NCBI RefSeq assembly: GCF_017639205.1
Contig: NZ_CP071139.1
Coordinates: 4,386,001-4,450,000 of the forward strand
Length of the DNA stretch: 64,000 nucleotides
DNA from: Streptomyces nojiriensis
GTDB lineage: Bacteria > Actinomycetota > Actinomycetes > Streptomycetales > Streptomycetaceae
Reading direction: 5' to 3'
Shown: positions 16,657 to 24,394 of the stretch, piece after piece
Position numbering within the stretch: the first letter of the stretch is position 1
Layout of the letters: the number at the start of each line of letters is the position of its first letter
Translations under genes and position numbers: made by a program
The notes under the pieces: generated by a model
Databases searched by the model: none
Seen by the model: only the letters and a program-made list of their open reading frames with translations
Told to the model about the DNA's origin: nothing

Positions 16657-16947
16657 TCAGACCGCGATCGCCACGTCCGTCACGCCGCCGGCCTCGGCGA
16701 CGACCACGGCACGGTCCGCCTGGGCACCCGGGACGAGCGCCCGCAGCGTCCAGGAGCCGGTGGCGGCGTAGAAGCGGAACTGGCCGGTCGCCGAGGTCGG
16801 GACCTCCGCGGTGAACTCGCCGGTCGAGTCCAGCAGGCGGACGTAGCCGGACACCGGCTCGCCGTCCTTGGTGACCTGGCCCTGGATGGCGGTCTCACCG
16901 GGCTTCAGCGTCGCGAGGTCGGGCCCGCCGATCTGTGCTCCACACAT
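16657..16947 (-). CDS. DUF1416 (SseC-like) protein
   Basis: A 96-residue protein beginning MCGAQIGGPDLATLKPGE, with a beta-sandwich (transthyretin/CarboxypepD-regulatory-like) pattern: GQVTKDGEPVSGYVRLLD, then GQFRFYAATGSWTLRALV. The family is consistently paired with a thiosulfate sulfurtransferase in actinobacteria; its biochemical role is not known. An AGGACAG RBS precedes the ATG. The short gap (65 bp) to the sulfurtransferase stop and the shared strand indicate one operon. Confidence 0.87.
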   Translation of the reverse strand: MCGAQIGGPDLATLKPGETAIQGQVTKDGEPVSGYVRLLDSTGEFTAEVPTSATGQFRFYAATGSWTLRALVPGAQADRAVVVAEAGGVTDVAIAV

Positions 16948-17012
16948 GTTCTCTGTCCTGTCCTAGAGAGGTCGTACTACGAGGGCGTCGCGTGCCCGGT
17001 CGTCCGTCTGGA

Positions 17013-17858
17013 TTACTTGTTGGCGCCGAGCTCGATCGGCACGCCGACGAGCGAGCCGTACTCGGTCCACGAACCGTCGTAGTTCTTGACGTTCTCCTGG
17101 CCCAGGAGCTCGTGCAGAACGAACCACGTGAGCGCGGAGCGCTCACCGATGCGGCAGTAGGCGATGGTGTCCTTCGCCAGGTCGACCTGCTCCGCCTGGT
17201 AGAGGGCGGTCAGCTCGTCGTCCGACTTGAAGGTGCCGTCGTCGTTGGCGTTCTTCGACCACGGGATGTTGCGGGCGCTCGGCACGTGGCCGGGGCGCTG
17301 CGACTGCTCCTGCGGGAGGTGCGCCGGGGCGAGCAGCTTGCCGGAGAACTCGTCGGGCGAACGGACGTCGACCAGGTTCAGGGAGCCGATCGCGGCCACG
17401 ACGTCGTCGCGGAAGGCGCGGATGGAGGTGTCCTGGGCCTTGGCCTTGTACTCGGTGGCCGGGCGGTTCGGGACGTCCTTGCCGTCGACCAGGTCGCGGG
17501 AGTCGAGCTCCCACTTCTTGCGGCCGCCGTCGAGGAGCTTCACGTCCTGGTGGCCGTAGAGCTTGAAGTACCAGTAGGCGTAGGACGCGAACCAGTTGTT
17601 GTTGCCGCCGTAGAGGACGACGGTGTCGTCGTTGGAGATGCCCTTGGCGGAGAGGAGCTTCTCGAAGCCCTCCTGGTCCACGAAGTCGCGGCGGACCGGG
17701 TCCTGGAGGTCGCTCTTCCAGTCGATCCGGACGGCGTTGGTGATGTGGTTCTTGTCGTACGCGGACGTGTCCTCGTCCACCTCGACGATGACGACATTGG
17801 CGTCGTTCAGGTGGGCCTCGACCCAGTCGGCGTCTACGAGGACGTCGCTGCGGCTCAT
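17013..17858 (-). CDS. sseA: thiosulfate sulfurtransferase (two-domain rhodanese)
   Basis: A 281-residue tandem rhodanese. The N-terminal inactive domain ends near residue 135, and the C-terminal domain has the active loop YCRIGERSALTW with the persulfide-forming Cys at about residue 235. It transfers sulfane sulfur from thiosulfate to cyanide or protein thiols. The CRIGERSA loop is typical of the CysA/SseA group of actinobacteria. A strong GGAGGAG RBS precedes the ATG. Expression is likely controlled through the cysteine-rich leader peptide encoded 185 bases upstream. Confidence 0.95.
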   Translation of the reverse strand: MSRSDVLVDADWVEAHLNDANVVIVEVDEDTSAYDKNHITNAVRIDWKSDLQDPVRRDFVDQEGFEKLLSAKGISNDDTVVLYGGNNNWFASYAYWYFKLYGHQDVKLLDGGRKKWELDSRDLVDGKDVPNRPATEYKAKAQDTSIRAFRDDVVAAIGSLNLVDVRSPDEFSGKLLAPAHLPQEQSQRPGHVPSARNIPWSKNANDDGTFKSDDELTALYQAEQVDLAKDTIAYCRIGERSALTWFVLHELLGQENVKNYDGSWTEYGSLVGVPIELGANK

Positions 17859-18042
17859 GGTGTTCTCCTCCGGGGCAGTGTGCGGCGGGGCTGTGCTGGT
17901 AACGCGGTAACGCGTGCTGCGTGCCTGCGGGTGCGCTCGAGGTCCTGCGCGGGGAGGCGTCAGGGGATCAGGAGGCTGGTGCGGTCACGCGGGAAAGGCC
18001 GTGGGGCCGTCGTCCGGTCGATGGAGCGGATGCGCTCACAGT

Positions 18043-18126
18043 TCACATGGATCGACAGAGCATGGCGGCGACGCGACACAGGTCTACTGCCCGTCGCTTC
18101 GTGAGGTCCGCCTGCTGATGCTTCAT
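18043..18126 (-). CDS. cysteine-rich leader peptide upstream of sseA
   Basis: A 27-codon ORF (ATG 18126, TGA 18043) encoding a peptide that starts MKHQQADLTKRRAVDLCRVA and ends in AMLCRSM. It matches the Ms5788A-type family of Cys-containing leader peptides found before sulfur-metabolism genes in actinobacteria. In mycobacteria such ORFs act as cysteine-responsive attenuators. TACGAT lies eight bases upstream of the ATG, so translation can begin almost at the transcript 5' end. Too short for ordinary gene finding. Confidence 0.82.
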   Translation of the reverse strand: MKHQQADLTKRRAVDLCRVAAMLCRSM

Positions 18127-18210
18127 AGCCATGGATCGTAGGGACGAATCAGCCGCCCTGTCACCGGCGTGTCATATAGCGAGACAGGATCGTCCGAATA
18201 TTGGGATAAG

Positions 18211-18247
18211 AGGCCCCCGGGCGGCCGCCGCGCCGCCCCCGGGGCCT
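18211..18247 (-). terminator. hairpin downstream of DUF2993 gene
   Basis: AGGCCCCCGGGCGGC (18211-18225) nearly complements 18232-18247 with a small internal mismatch. It lies about 40 bases past the DUF2993 stop on the minus strand. Confidence 0.6.
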
Positions 18248-18287
18248 GCCGTACGGCCCGTCCTTCTGCGGATCGGACCGCACCGTC

Positions 18288-19004
18288 TCACGATCCGGCC
18301 ACCACCACGTTCGTACCGCCCAGCGTGAGGTGCACACCGGCCTCGTCCGAGGTCAGGGACGAGAGCTGGAGCCCGGCCGGCAGGCCGCTGCCGAGATCGC
18401 GGTCGAAGTCGGTCCTCTTGCGGATCTCCTTCTCGACCACCGGAACGCCCCCGCCGGGCACCTCGTCGGCGCGCACGCGGACGATCTTCCGGCCCTTTCC
18501 GCCCGGTGCGTCCTCCAGGGTGACGGTCGACACCACGCTGTGCGTCAGCACCTTGCCGAGGACGTTCACGGACGCCGTGACCTTCACCTTGCCCGGCGCG
18601 CCGCCGTAGGAAAGGGTCGCGCCGGTCTGCGAGGCGGTCGTCAGGTCGGCGTACGTGATGAGGGCGCTGCCCTCGGCCCGGTCGGCGGTGCCGCCGCTGT
18701 AGTCACCGTTCAGCTTCACGCCCCGGAAGCTCGCGTCCAGCTCCGACAGCCGCGTCTTGCGGTCCTCGGCGGTGATCTCGACGCCCCGCAGCTTCAGGTC
18801 GACCCGGTCGAGGTCGCGGCTGAGCACCTGGGTCAGGAAGGGGAAGCCGTGGACCTCCACCTCCGAGGAACCGGCCAGGCCCTGCCGCGCCTGTATTCGG
18901 TCGGCCAGCCGGTTCTCGACGTAACTCGCGGCCCAGCGGTCCACCCCTACGAACAGGGCCCCCAGAACCACTCCGACGATCACAACGACACGCAGGAAAC
19001 GCAC
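18288..19004 (-). CDS. DUF2993 (LmeA-like) secreted or membrane-anchored protein
   Basis: A 238-residue protein with an N-terminal hydrophobic anchor (VVVIVGVVLGALFVGVDRW) followed by the DUF2993 fold: IQARQGLAGSSEVEVHGFPF, FLTQVLSRDLDRVDLKLRGV. LmeA in mycobacteria supports lipomannan elongation; in Streptomyces the role is unknown. GTG 19004 has GGGGGAGGG just upstream. It is followed (in transcription order) by a terminator, then the sulfur-operon leader. Confidence 0.85.
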   Translation of the reverse strand: MRFLRVVVIVGVVLGALFVGVDRWAASYVENRLADRIQARQGLAGSSEVEVHGFPFLTQVLSRDLDRVDLKLRGVEITAEDRKTRLSELDASFRGVKLNGDYSGGTADRAEGSALITYADLTTASQTGATLSYGGAPGKVKVTASVNVLGKVLTHSVVSTVTLEDAPGGKGRKIVRVRADEVPGGGVPVVEKEIRKRTDFDRDLGSGLPAGLQLSSLTSDEAGVHLTLGGTNVVVAGS

Positions 19005-19067
19005 GTTCCCTCCCCCTACTAATCGGTACGTGCGTTCTAGTTGACCATGCCCGTCGTCGGGCAGGGA

Positions 19068-20585
19068 TCAGCTCACCACCCGGCCGATCAGGTACACGGC
19101 GGGGGCGGCCGCCGCGAGCGGCAGGGCCACACCGGCCGTCATGTGCACGAACTTCGACGGGTAGTCGTACGCCGCCACGCGCAGCCCGACCAGCGCGCAC
19201 ACCCCGGCGGCGAGGCCGATCAGCGCCCCGCCCGCACCGACCGGGGTCAGCCCGCCGACCGCGATACCGGCACCGGCGGCCGCGGCCAGCGAGACGCCGA
19301 CCGAGGGGGCGGTGGGCAGCGGCAGCGCGCGGGCGAAGACGGCGACCGCGACGGCGGCCGCGCCGACCGTGGCGGCGGCGGAATCGGCCGCGAGATAGCC
19401 GGCGCAGATGATGGCGAGCGCGGCCGAGGCCACCGAGGCCATCAGCCCGTACATCCGCTCGTCGGGATCGGCGTGGCTGCGCAGCTGCAGGACGAGCGTG
19501 AGCAGCACCCAGGCGCCGAGGGTCCCGACGATCGCACCGGGTCCGTTGGTGGGGTCGACGGCGAGCACGGCCACGTCGGCGACGACGGCTCCGGCGAAGG
19601 CGAGGGCGATGCCCTGGCGGGCGGGCCACATGCCGTTGAGGCGGAACCAGCCGGCCGCCGTGAGGCCCTGCAGGGCGATCAGCGGCAGGAGCAGTGCGTA
19701 CTGCCCGAGGGCGGCGGCCACGGCGAGCAGCAGCCCGAGGACGGCGGTGAGTATGGCCGACTGCGGACCGGGGTCGATGATCGGCGACCGGCCCTCGGCG
19801 CGCGCCTGGGCGGGGTCGACGGCGCGCAGGGTGTTGCCGGCCAGGGTGGGCGGGGACCAGGAGGTGATCTCCAGCGGCTCACCGGTGGCCCCGGCCGGTT
19901 CCTCGTCCGGGGCGGACGCCTCCACCACCGGCGGCAAGTACGCGGTCTCCTCGACCGGCGGCGACTGCCGGGGCTGCTGCCGGGGCTGCTGCCGGGGCAT
20001 GTACTGCCCGTCGTGCTCGGGGCCCGGGTAGGGCGGCAGGTAGGCCGTCTCGGCAGCCTGCGGCCAGCCCTGCCCCGGAGCCGCGGCGGGCGCCGGATCC
20101 TGGGACCCGTCCCGGTACCAGCCCTCCGGAGCCACCGCCTGCTGGGGCTGCTGGGGCTGCTGGTCGTGCTCGGGGCCCGGGTAGGGCGGCAGGTAGGCCG
20201 TCTCGGCGGCTTGCGGCCAGCCCTGCCCCGGAGCCGCGGCGGGCGCCGGGTCCTGGGACCCGTCCCGGTACCAGCCCTCCGGAGCCACCTGCTGCGGGTA
20301 CGGCTCCGGGGCCGGGGCCGGGGCGTAGCCGCCGGCGGCGGAGCCGTCCGGCCAGGGGCCCGGGGCGGCCGGGGCCGCCTGCGCCTCGTCGCGGAACCAG
20401 CCCTCGGGCGCCGCCGGCTGCCCGGGCACCGCGCCCAGCGGCGGATGGACCGGCTGGTAGCTGGTGTCCCAGGTGTCGGACTGCCAGGTCTGGGTCCCGT
20501 ACGGGTCCTCCTGCTGCTGGTGCTGCTGGTCCTGCTGGTGCTGCTGCGCGTACTGCCGGCGCTGCTGTTCTTCAGGCGTACTCAT
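19068..20585 (-). CDS. multi-pass membrane protein with repeated Pro/Gln-rich N-terminal region
   Basis: A 505-residue protein. Residues 1-60 are Gln-rich. Residues about 60-240 are disordered repeats including two near-identical 42-residue units that begin VAPEGWYRDGSQDPAPAAAP and end YLPPYPGPEHD; a related APEGWFRDE occurs earlier. From about residue 275 there are eight or more hydrophobic helices (AILTAVLGLLLAVAAALGQY, ALAFAGAVVADVAVLAV and others). No transporter signature is recognised. The recent-looking duplication encodes the disordered cytoplasmic part. It lies 10 bp downstream of the MoaD/ThiS gene. Confidence 0.8.
   Translation of the reverse strand: MSTPEEQQRRQYAQQHQQDQQHQQQEDPYGTQTWQSDTWDTSYQPVHPPLGAVPGQPAAPEGWFRDEAQAAPAAPGPWPDGSAAGGYAPAPAPEPYPQQVAPEGWYRDGSQDPAPAAAPGQGWPQAAETAYLPPYPGPEHDQQPQQPQQAVAPEGWYRDGSQDPAPAAAPGQGWPQAAETAYLPPYPGPEHDGQYMPRQQPRQQPRQSPPVEETAYLPPVVEASAPDEEPAGATGEPLEITSWSPPTLAGNTLRAVDPAQARAEGRSPIIDPGPQSAILTAVLGLLLAVAAALGQYALLLPLIALQGLTAAGWFRLNGMWPARQGIALAFAGAVVADVAVLAVDPTNGPGAIVGTLGAWVLLTLVLQLRSHADPDERMYGLMASVASAALAIICAGYLAADSAAATVGAAAVAVAVFARALPLPTAPSVGVSLAAAAGAGIAVGGLTPVGAGGALIGLAAGVCALVGLRVAAYDYPSKFVHMTAGVALPLAAAAPAVYLIGRVVS
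20010..20289. repeat. 127-bp direct duplication inside membrane-protein gene
   Basis: 20010-20136 and 20163-20289 are direct copies offset by 153 bp with about three mismatches. The reading frame is kept (153 = 51 codons). Confidence 0.9.
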
Positions 20586-20595
20586 CGGCTCCCGC

Positions 20596-20850
20596 TCACC
20601 CGCCCGCGAACGGCGGGAGCACCTCGACGGTGCCCCCCTCGGTCAGCGGGACGGAATCATGCGGGCGCTTGCCCACAGGCTCGTCGTTCACGAGGAAGGA
20701 GCAGCGCAGCAGCACCCGGGTCAGCTCACCCGGGTGGCGCTCCCGCACGGCGTCGAGCGCCTCGGCCAGTGTGCGCGCCGAGTACGGCTCCTCCGCCGTC
20801 TTGGCCGCGGCCTTGGCCGCCGCCCAGTAGCGGATGGTTCCGGTTGCCAC
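20596..20850 (-). CDS. MoaD/ThiS-family sulfur carrier-like protein
   Basis: An 84-residue ubiquitin-fold protein with the C-terminal GG needed for thiocarboxylate formation (VEVLPPFAGG). The N-terminus MATGTIRYWAAAKAAAKTAEE and the NDEPVGKRPHDSVPLTEGGTVE body fit MoaD rather than ThiS. Partners (MoaE, MoeB) are not in the window, so whether it serves molybdopterin or another sulfur-transfer pathway is open. GTG 20850 has AGGAG five bases upstream. The longer open frame to 21648 is antisense shadow across the glnR region. Confidence 0.85.
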   Translation of the reverse strand: MATGTIRYWAAAKAAAKTAEEPYSARTLAEALDAVRERHPGELTRVLLRCSFLVNDEPVGKRPHDSVPLTEGGTVEVLPPFAGG

Positions 20851-21257
20851 TGCTGCTCCTATCGTCGGCTCTCTACCGTCGGCCTCCATGATGGCCCCTC
20901 CCACCGCTGACCCCGGCGTGCCCCGACGCGCCGGGTGTGCGCCGGGGCGGCCGGAGGTACCGCACGGCGGGCCCCCGTTCCGGTGAAACCCGGGCTTACG
21001 CAGGGCGGGAGCGTGGCATGAACCACAGAAGTGGAAGCGGAAGAGGCCTCGGCCACGCATCGACGGGTGGGCTATTCTGCTTGGCGAGAGGATCCGGGCA
21101 ACGTTGCCCCCGGGTCCTTTTGTGCTTTCAGCACGTTGAACGAACCGAGAACAGTGGTATCCATGCGGACCCCAGGGCGCGGGGAGCGCGGGGACGCCGG
21201 GCAAGACGTACGAAGCAGTACCACGCATGTCCTCGACGGGACCGAGGAGGAACCGAC
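20851..21257. other. intergenic region between MoaD-like gene and glnR
   Basis: About 400 bp without a convincing protein gene. It contains the MoaD-like promoter region (minus side) and, on the plus side, a TATTCT -10 candidate, a terminator-like hairpin and the glnR leader, which are listed separately. Confidence 0.6.
21073..21134 (+). promoter_or_regulatory. glnR leader: -10 box and terminator-like hairpin
   Basis: TATTCT (21073-21078) fits a -10 element. About 12 bases later a hairpin begins: GGATCCGGGCAAC (21090-21102) against GTTGCCCCCGGGTCC (21103-21117), followed by TTTT. A second small stem GTGC-TTTCA-GCAC follows at 21122-21134. A hairpin plus T-run this close to a start site could be a transcription attenuator or the end of a very short RNA. 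Confidence 0.5.
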
Positions 21258-21260
21258 GTG

Positions 21261-21314
21261 ATGGACCAGCGAACCGTGCACCACCGTCCGACCCGGGCAG
21301 GTGGTCGGTCGTGA
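21261..21314 (+). CDS. 17-codon upstream ORF coupled to glnR
   Basis: ATG 21261 (or GTG 21258) follows the best RBS in the region (GAGGAGGAA), and the ORF encodes MDQRTVHHRPTRAGGRS. Its TGA (21312-21314) overlaps the glnR GTG by four bases. glnR has no RBS of its own, so ribosomes probably arrive by terminating here. The peptide itself may have no function. Confidence 0.5.
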   Translation: MDQRTVHHRPTRAGGRS

Positions 21315-22096
21315 GCTCTCTCCTGCTGCTCACCAACGCCCTGCAGCCGTCGACCGAGGTGCTGCCCGCCCTCGGCCTGCTGCTGCACAACGTCCGGGTC
21401 GCCCCGGCCGAGGGCCCTGCCCTGGTGGACACCCCGGGAGCCGATGTCATCCTCGTGGACGGCCGCCGCGACCTGCCGCAGGTGCGGTCGCTGTGCCAGC
21501 TGCTCCGCTCCACCGGACCCGGCTGTCCGCTGATCCTGGTCGTCACCGAGGGCGGCCTGGCGGCCGTCACCGCCGACTGGGGCATCGACGACGTCCTCCT
21601 GGACACCGCGGGTCCCGCCGAGGTCGAGGCGCGGCTGCGGCTGGCCACCGGCCGTCAGCAGCTGGGCTCGGACGACTCCCCGATGGAGATCCGCAACGGC
21701 GACCTGTCGGTGGACGAGGCCACGTACTCCGCCAAGCTCAAGGGGCGGGTGCTGGACCTCACCTTCAAGGAGTTCGAGCTGCTCAAGTACCTCGCCCAGC
21801 ACCCGGGCCGGGTCTTCACCCGCGCCCAGCTGCTGCAGGAGGTGTGGGGCTACGACTACTTCGGCGGCACCCGGACCGTCGACGTGCACGTACGGCGGCT
21901 GCGCGCCAAGCTCGGCCCCGAGCACGAGTCCCTGATCGGCACGGTCCGCAACGTCGGCTACCGCTTCGTCACGCCGGAGAAGGTCGAGCGGGCGGCGGCG
22001 GAGGCCGCGGCCCAGGCGGCGGCCAAGGCCGCCGCGCAGACGGCCTCGCAGGCGGCCGCACCGGCTGCCGCGCAGTCGGCTCCGGCCGTCACCTGA
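21311..22096 (+). CDS. glnR: global nitrogen regulator GlnR
   Basis: A 261-residue OmpR-type orphan regulator that controls ammonium assimilation genes in Streptomyces (SCO4159 in S. coelicolor). The N-terminus MSSLLLLTNALQPSTEVLPA, Asp50 in VILVDGRRDL (structural in GlnR rather than a phosphorylation site) and the winged helix with KEFELLKYLAQHPGRVFTRA and GGTRTVDVHVRRLRAKLGP are all diagnostic. The last 30 residues are an unusual Ala/Gln/Lys-rich tail. GTG 21311 is set by family alignment and overlaps the upstream ORF stop. Confidence 0.95.
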   Translation: MSSLLLLTNALQPSTEVLPALGLLLHNVRVAPAEGPALVDTPGADVILVDGRRDLPQVRSLCQLLRSTGPGCPLILVVTEGGLAAVTADWGIDDVLLDTAGPAEVEARLRLATGRQQLGSDDSPMEIRNGDLSVDEATYSAKLKGRVLDLTFKEFELLKYLAQHPGRVFTRAQLLQEVWGYDYFGGTRTVDVHVRRLRAKLGPEHESLIGTVRNVGYRFVTPEKVERAAAEAAAQAAAKAAAQTASQAAAPAAAQSAPAVT

Positions 22097-22173
22097 TCGG
22101 CCCAGACGGTGTGAGCATCCACTCGGCAGGACGCCCTGCCCAGAGGTAGGTCACCCCGCGTAGACTGCCGCGC

Positions 22174-23196
22174 GTGGCCAAGGTGACGCGGGATGACGTT
22201 GCACGACTTGCGGGTACGTCGACCGCCGTCGTGAGCTACGTCATCAACAACGGACCCCGGCCGGTCGCCCCGGCCACGCGCGAGCGTGTCCTCGCCGCGA
22301 TCAAGGAGCTGGGCTACCGCCCGGACCGGGTCGCCCAGGCGATGGCCTCGCGGCGCACCGACCTCATAGGCATGATCGTCCCGGACGCCCGGCAGCCGTT
22401 CTTCGCGGAGATGGCGCACGCGGTCGAGCAGGCCGCAGCCGAGCGCGGAAAGATGGTGCTGGTCGGCAACTCCGACTACCGCACCGAGCGCGAGGTCCAC
22501 TACCTGCGGGCCTTCCTCGGCATGCGGGTGTCGGGGCTGATCCTGGTCAGCCAGGGCATGAGCGAGCAGGCCGCGTCGGAGATCGAGGCCTGGGACGCGC
22601 GGGTGGTCCTCCTCCACGAGCGCCCCGAGGCGATAGACGACGTCGCCGTCGTCACCGACGACATCGGCGGCGCCCAGCTCGCCACCCGCCACCTGCTGGA
22701 GCACGGGCACGAGTACGTGGCCTGCATCGGCGGCATCGAGAACACCCCGTCCGTCGGCGACCCGGTCGCCGACCACGTCGAGGGCTGGCGCCGGGCCATG
22801 CAGGAGGCCGGCCGCTCGATCGAGGGCCGGCTCATCGAAGCCCCGTACAACCGCTACGACGCGTACACGGTCGCCCTGGAGGTCCTGGCGCGGCCCGACC
22901 GGCCGACGGCCATCTTCTGCGCCACGGACGACCAGGCGATCGGTGTGCTGCGCGCCGCACGCGAGCTGCGCATCGACGTGCCCGGGGATCTGGCCGTCGC
23001 GGGCTTCGACGACGTCAAGGAAGCCGCCCTCACCGACCCGCCGCTGACCACGATCGCCTCGGACCGCCCGGCGATGGCCCGCGCGGCCGTGGACCTGGTC
23101 CTGGACGACGGCCTGCGCGTGGCCGGCTCCCGACGGGAACGCCTGAAGCAGTTCCCGTCGGCGCTGGTGGTCCGCCGGTCCTGCGGCTGCCGCTGA
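22174..23196 (+). CDS. LacI-family transcriptional regulator
   Basis: A 340-residue repressor: HTH VTRDDVARLAGTSTAVVSYV at residues 4-23, hinge region near residues 45-60, then a periplasmic-binding-like sugar domain (IGMIVPDARQPFFAEMAHAV, CATDDQAIGVLRAARELRID). The C-terminus RRSCGC is common in this subgroup. The effector sugar is unknown and no sugar genes adjoin it. TAGACT lies seven bases upstream of the GTG, so the mRNA is probably leaderless. The gene converges with the MerR/clamp gene, 7 bp between stops. Confidence 0.9.
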   Translation: MAKVTRDDVARLAGTSTAVVSYVINNGPRPVAPATRERVLAAIKELGYRPDRVAQAMASRRTDLIGMIVPDARQPFFAEMAHAVEQAAAERGKMVLVGNSDYRTEREVHYLRAFLGMRVSGLILVSQGMSEQAASEIEAWDARVVLLHERPEAIDDVAVVTDDIGGAQLATRHLLEHGHEYVACIGGIENTPSVGDPVADHVEGWRRAMQEAGRSIEGRLIEAPYNRYDAYTVALEVLARPDRPTAIFCATDDQAIGVLRAARELRIDVPGDLAVAGFDDVKEAALTDPPLTTIASDRPAMARAAVDLVLDDGLRVAGSRRERLKQFPSALVVRRSCGCR

Positions 23197-23203
23197 GCGC
23201 GGG

Positions 23204-24253
23204 TCACGCGTCCAGCGTGCACGGCATCAGCAGGGAGAAGGCGTCCTCGGTGCCGGCGCGCAGGAGCACCAGCGGGGCCTTGGGGCCGACGTACTCCAGC
23301 AGCATGTCGTCGCCCACGGCGAGCGCGTCGAGGAGGAAGGCGGGGTTGACCCCGACCCGGTCCCCGGCGGAGGCGGCGCCGCTCCCGTAGGTGTCGTCGG
23401 CGTCGGCGACGGCCACGGTGTCCGTCAGGACGAGGGCGCACCTTTCGCCGCCCTGCCCGGCCAGGGCCTGCCGCAGCGCCGGCACGTCCAGCGGGATGCG
23501 GCGGCCCTCGGGGAGCCGCATCAGGCGGCGGTGGTCGGGGAACTCCTCGCCCAGGCCCTGCCCGGCGACCCGGCGGCCCTGCGTCTCCAGCTCGACCGCG
23601 TCCCCGTCCACGGTGAGCAGGGCCGGGCCGTCGTCGGTCAGCAGGGCCCGCATGGCGTCCACGAGCGGGGCGGGCACGGTCAGCTGGACCCGCTCGCCGC
23701 CGTGGCCGGTGGTGGACGCCCGGGCCACGGCCATCCGGTAGCGGTCGGTGGCCACGACGTGCAGGTCCGCCCCCTCCACGTCGAAGTGGATCCCACCGAG
23801 CACCGGCAGCTCGGGATCGGTCCCGACGGCGAAGCGTACGGAGTCCAGCGCGGCCGCGAACTGCGTGGCGGGCACGGTCAGCCGGGCGGTGCGGGTGGTG
23901 GTGGTCATGGTGCTCTCCTTGTGTCCGAGGCGTGCGCGTACCGCGGAGAGCGCGCCGCGCGCGTCGGCGAGCTCGCGTTCGAGCCGTCGCAGGTGCCCGT
24001 CCAGCAGCCGGGGCACCAGGCCGGTGTCCCCGCCGGACCAGGCCGCCAGGACCAGCCGGATGTCCGCGAGCGGCATCCCCGCCTGCCGGAGCCGGGCCAG
24101 CAGCCGGGCCTCGTCGAGCTGTTCGGGCGCGTACCAGCGGTATCCGGTCGCCGGGTCCACCCGGGCGGGCGGCAGGACGCCCGCCCGGTCGTAGAAGCGC
24201 AGCGCGCTCACGCCCAGCCCGCTGTCGCGGCCCATCTCGCCAATGCTGTGCAT
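23204..24253 (-). CDS. MerR-type HTH fused to a DnaN-like sliding-clamp domain
   Basis: A 349-residue fusion. Residues 1-70 are a MerR winged helix (MHSIGEMGRDSGLGVSALRF, YDRAGVLPPARVDPATGYRW) followed by a short dimerisation helix. Residues about 120-349 resemble domains 2-3 of the DNA polymerase III beta clamp (ELPVLGGIHFDVEGADLHVV, ATDRYRMAVARAS, VNPAFLLDALAVGDDMLLEY, ending FSLLMPCTL where DnaN ends YLLMPVRL). ATG 24253 has GGAG six bases upstream. A second ATG (23908, residue 116) has a perfect AAGGAG six bases upstream and could give the clamp part alone. Function unknown. Confidence 0.85.
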   Translation of the reverse strand: MHSIGEMGRDSGLGVSALRFYDRAGVLPPARVDPATGYRWYAPEQLDEARLLARLRQAGMPLADIRLVLAAWSGGDTGLVPRLLDGHLRRLERELADARGALSAVRARLGHKESTMTTTTRTARLTVPATQFAAALDSVRFAVGTDPELPVLGGIHFDVEGADLHVVATDRYRMAVARASTTGHGGERVQLTVPAPLVDAMRALLTDDGPALLTVDGDAVELETQGRRVAGQGLGEEFPDHRRLMRLPEGRRIPLDVPALRQALAGQGGERCALVLTDTVAVADADDTYGSGAASAGDRVGVNPAFLLDALAVGDDMLLEYVGPKAPLVLLRAGTEDAFSLLMPCTLDA

Positions 24254-24265
24254 CTCGCTCTCCAC

Positions 24266-24303
24266 GCTTGTGACTCTGGGACCTCCACCAGGTCGAGGGT
24301 CAA
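24266..24303 (-). promoter_or_regulatory. MerR-type promoter candidate
   Basis: On the minus strand TTGACC (complement of 24298-24303) is followed after about 19 bases by CAGAGT. The spacer holds the imperfect inverted repeat GACC-TGGTGGAGGTC. A 19-bp spacer with dyad symmetry is the hallmark of promoters twisted open by MerR proteins. Autoregulation is inferred. Confidence 0.45.
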
Positions 24304-24394
24304 GGCCGGTTCTCATGTCGGTCGCGGGCGGTTCTGTCGGGCTTCTCAGGCCCGACTCAGGAAGCTCTCATGATCCGCGGTCAGAGTCGGTGCC

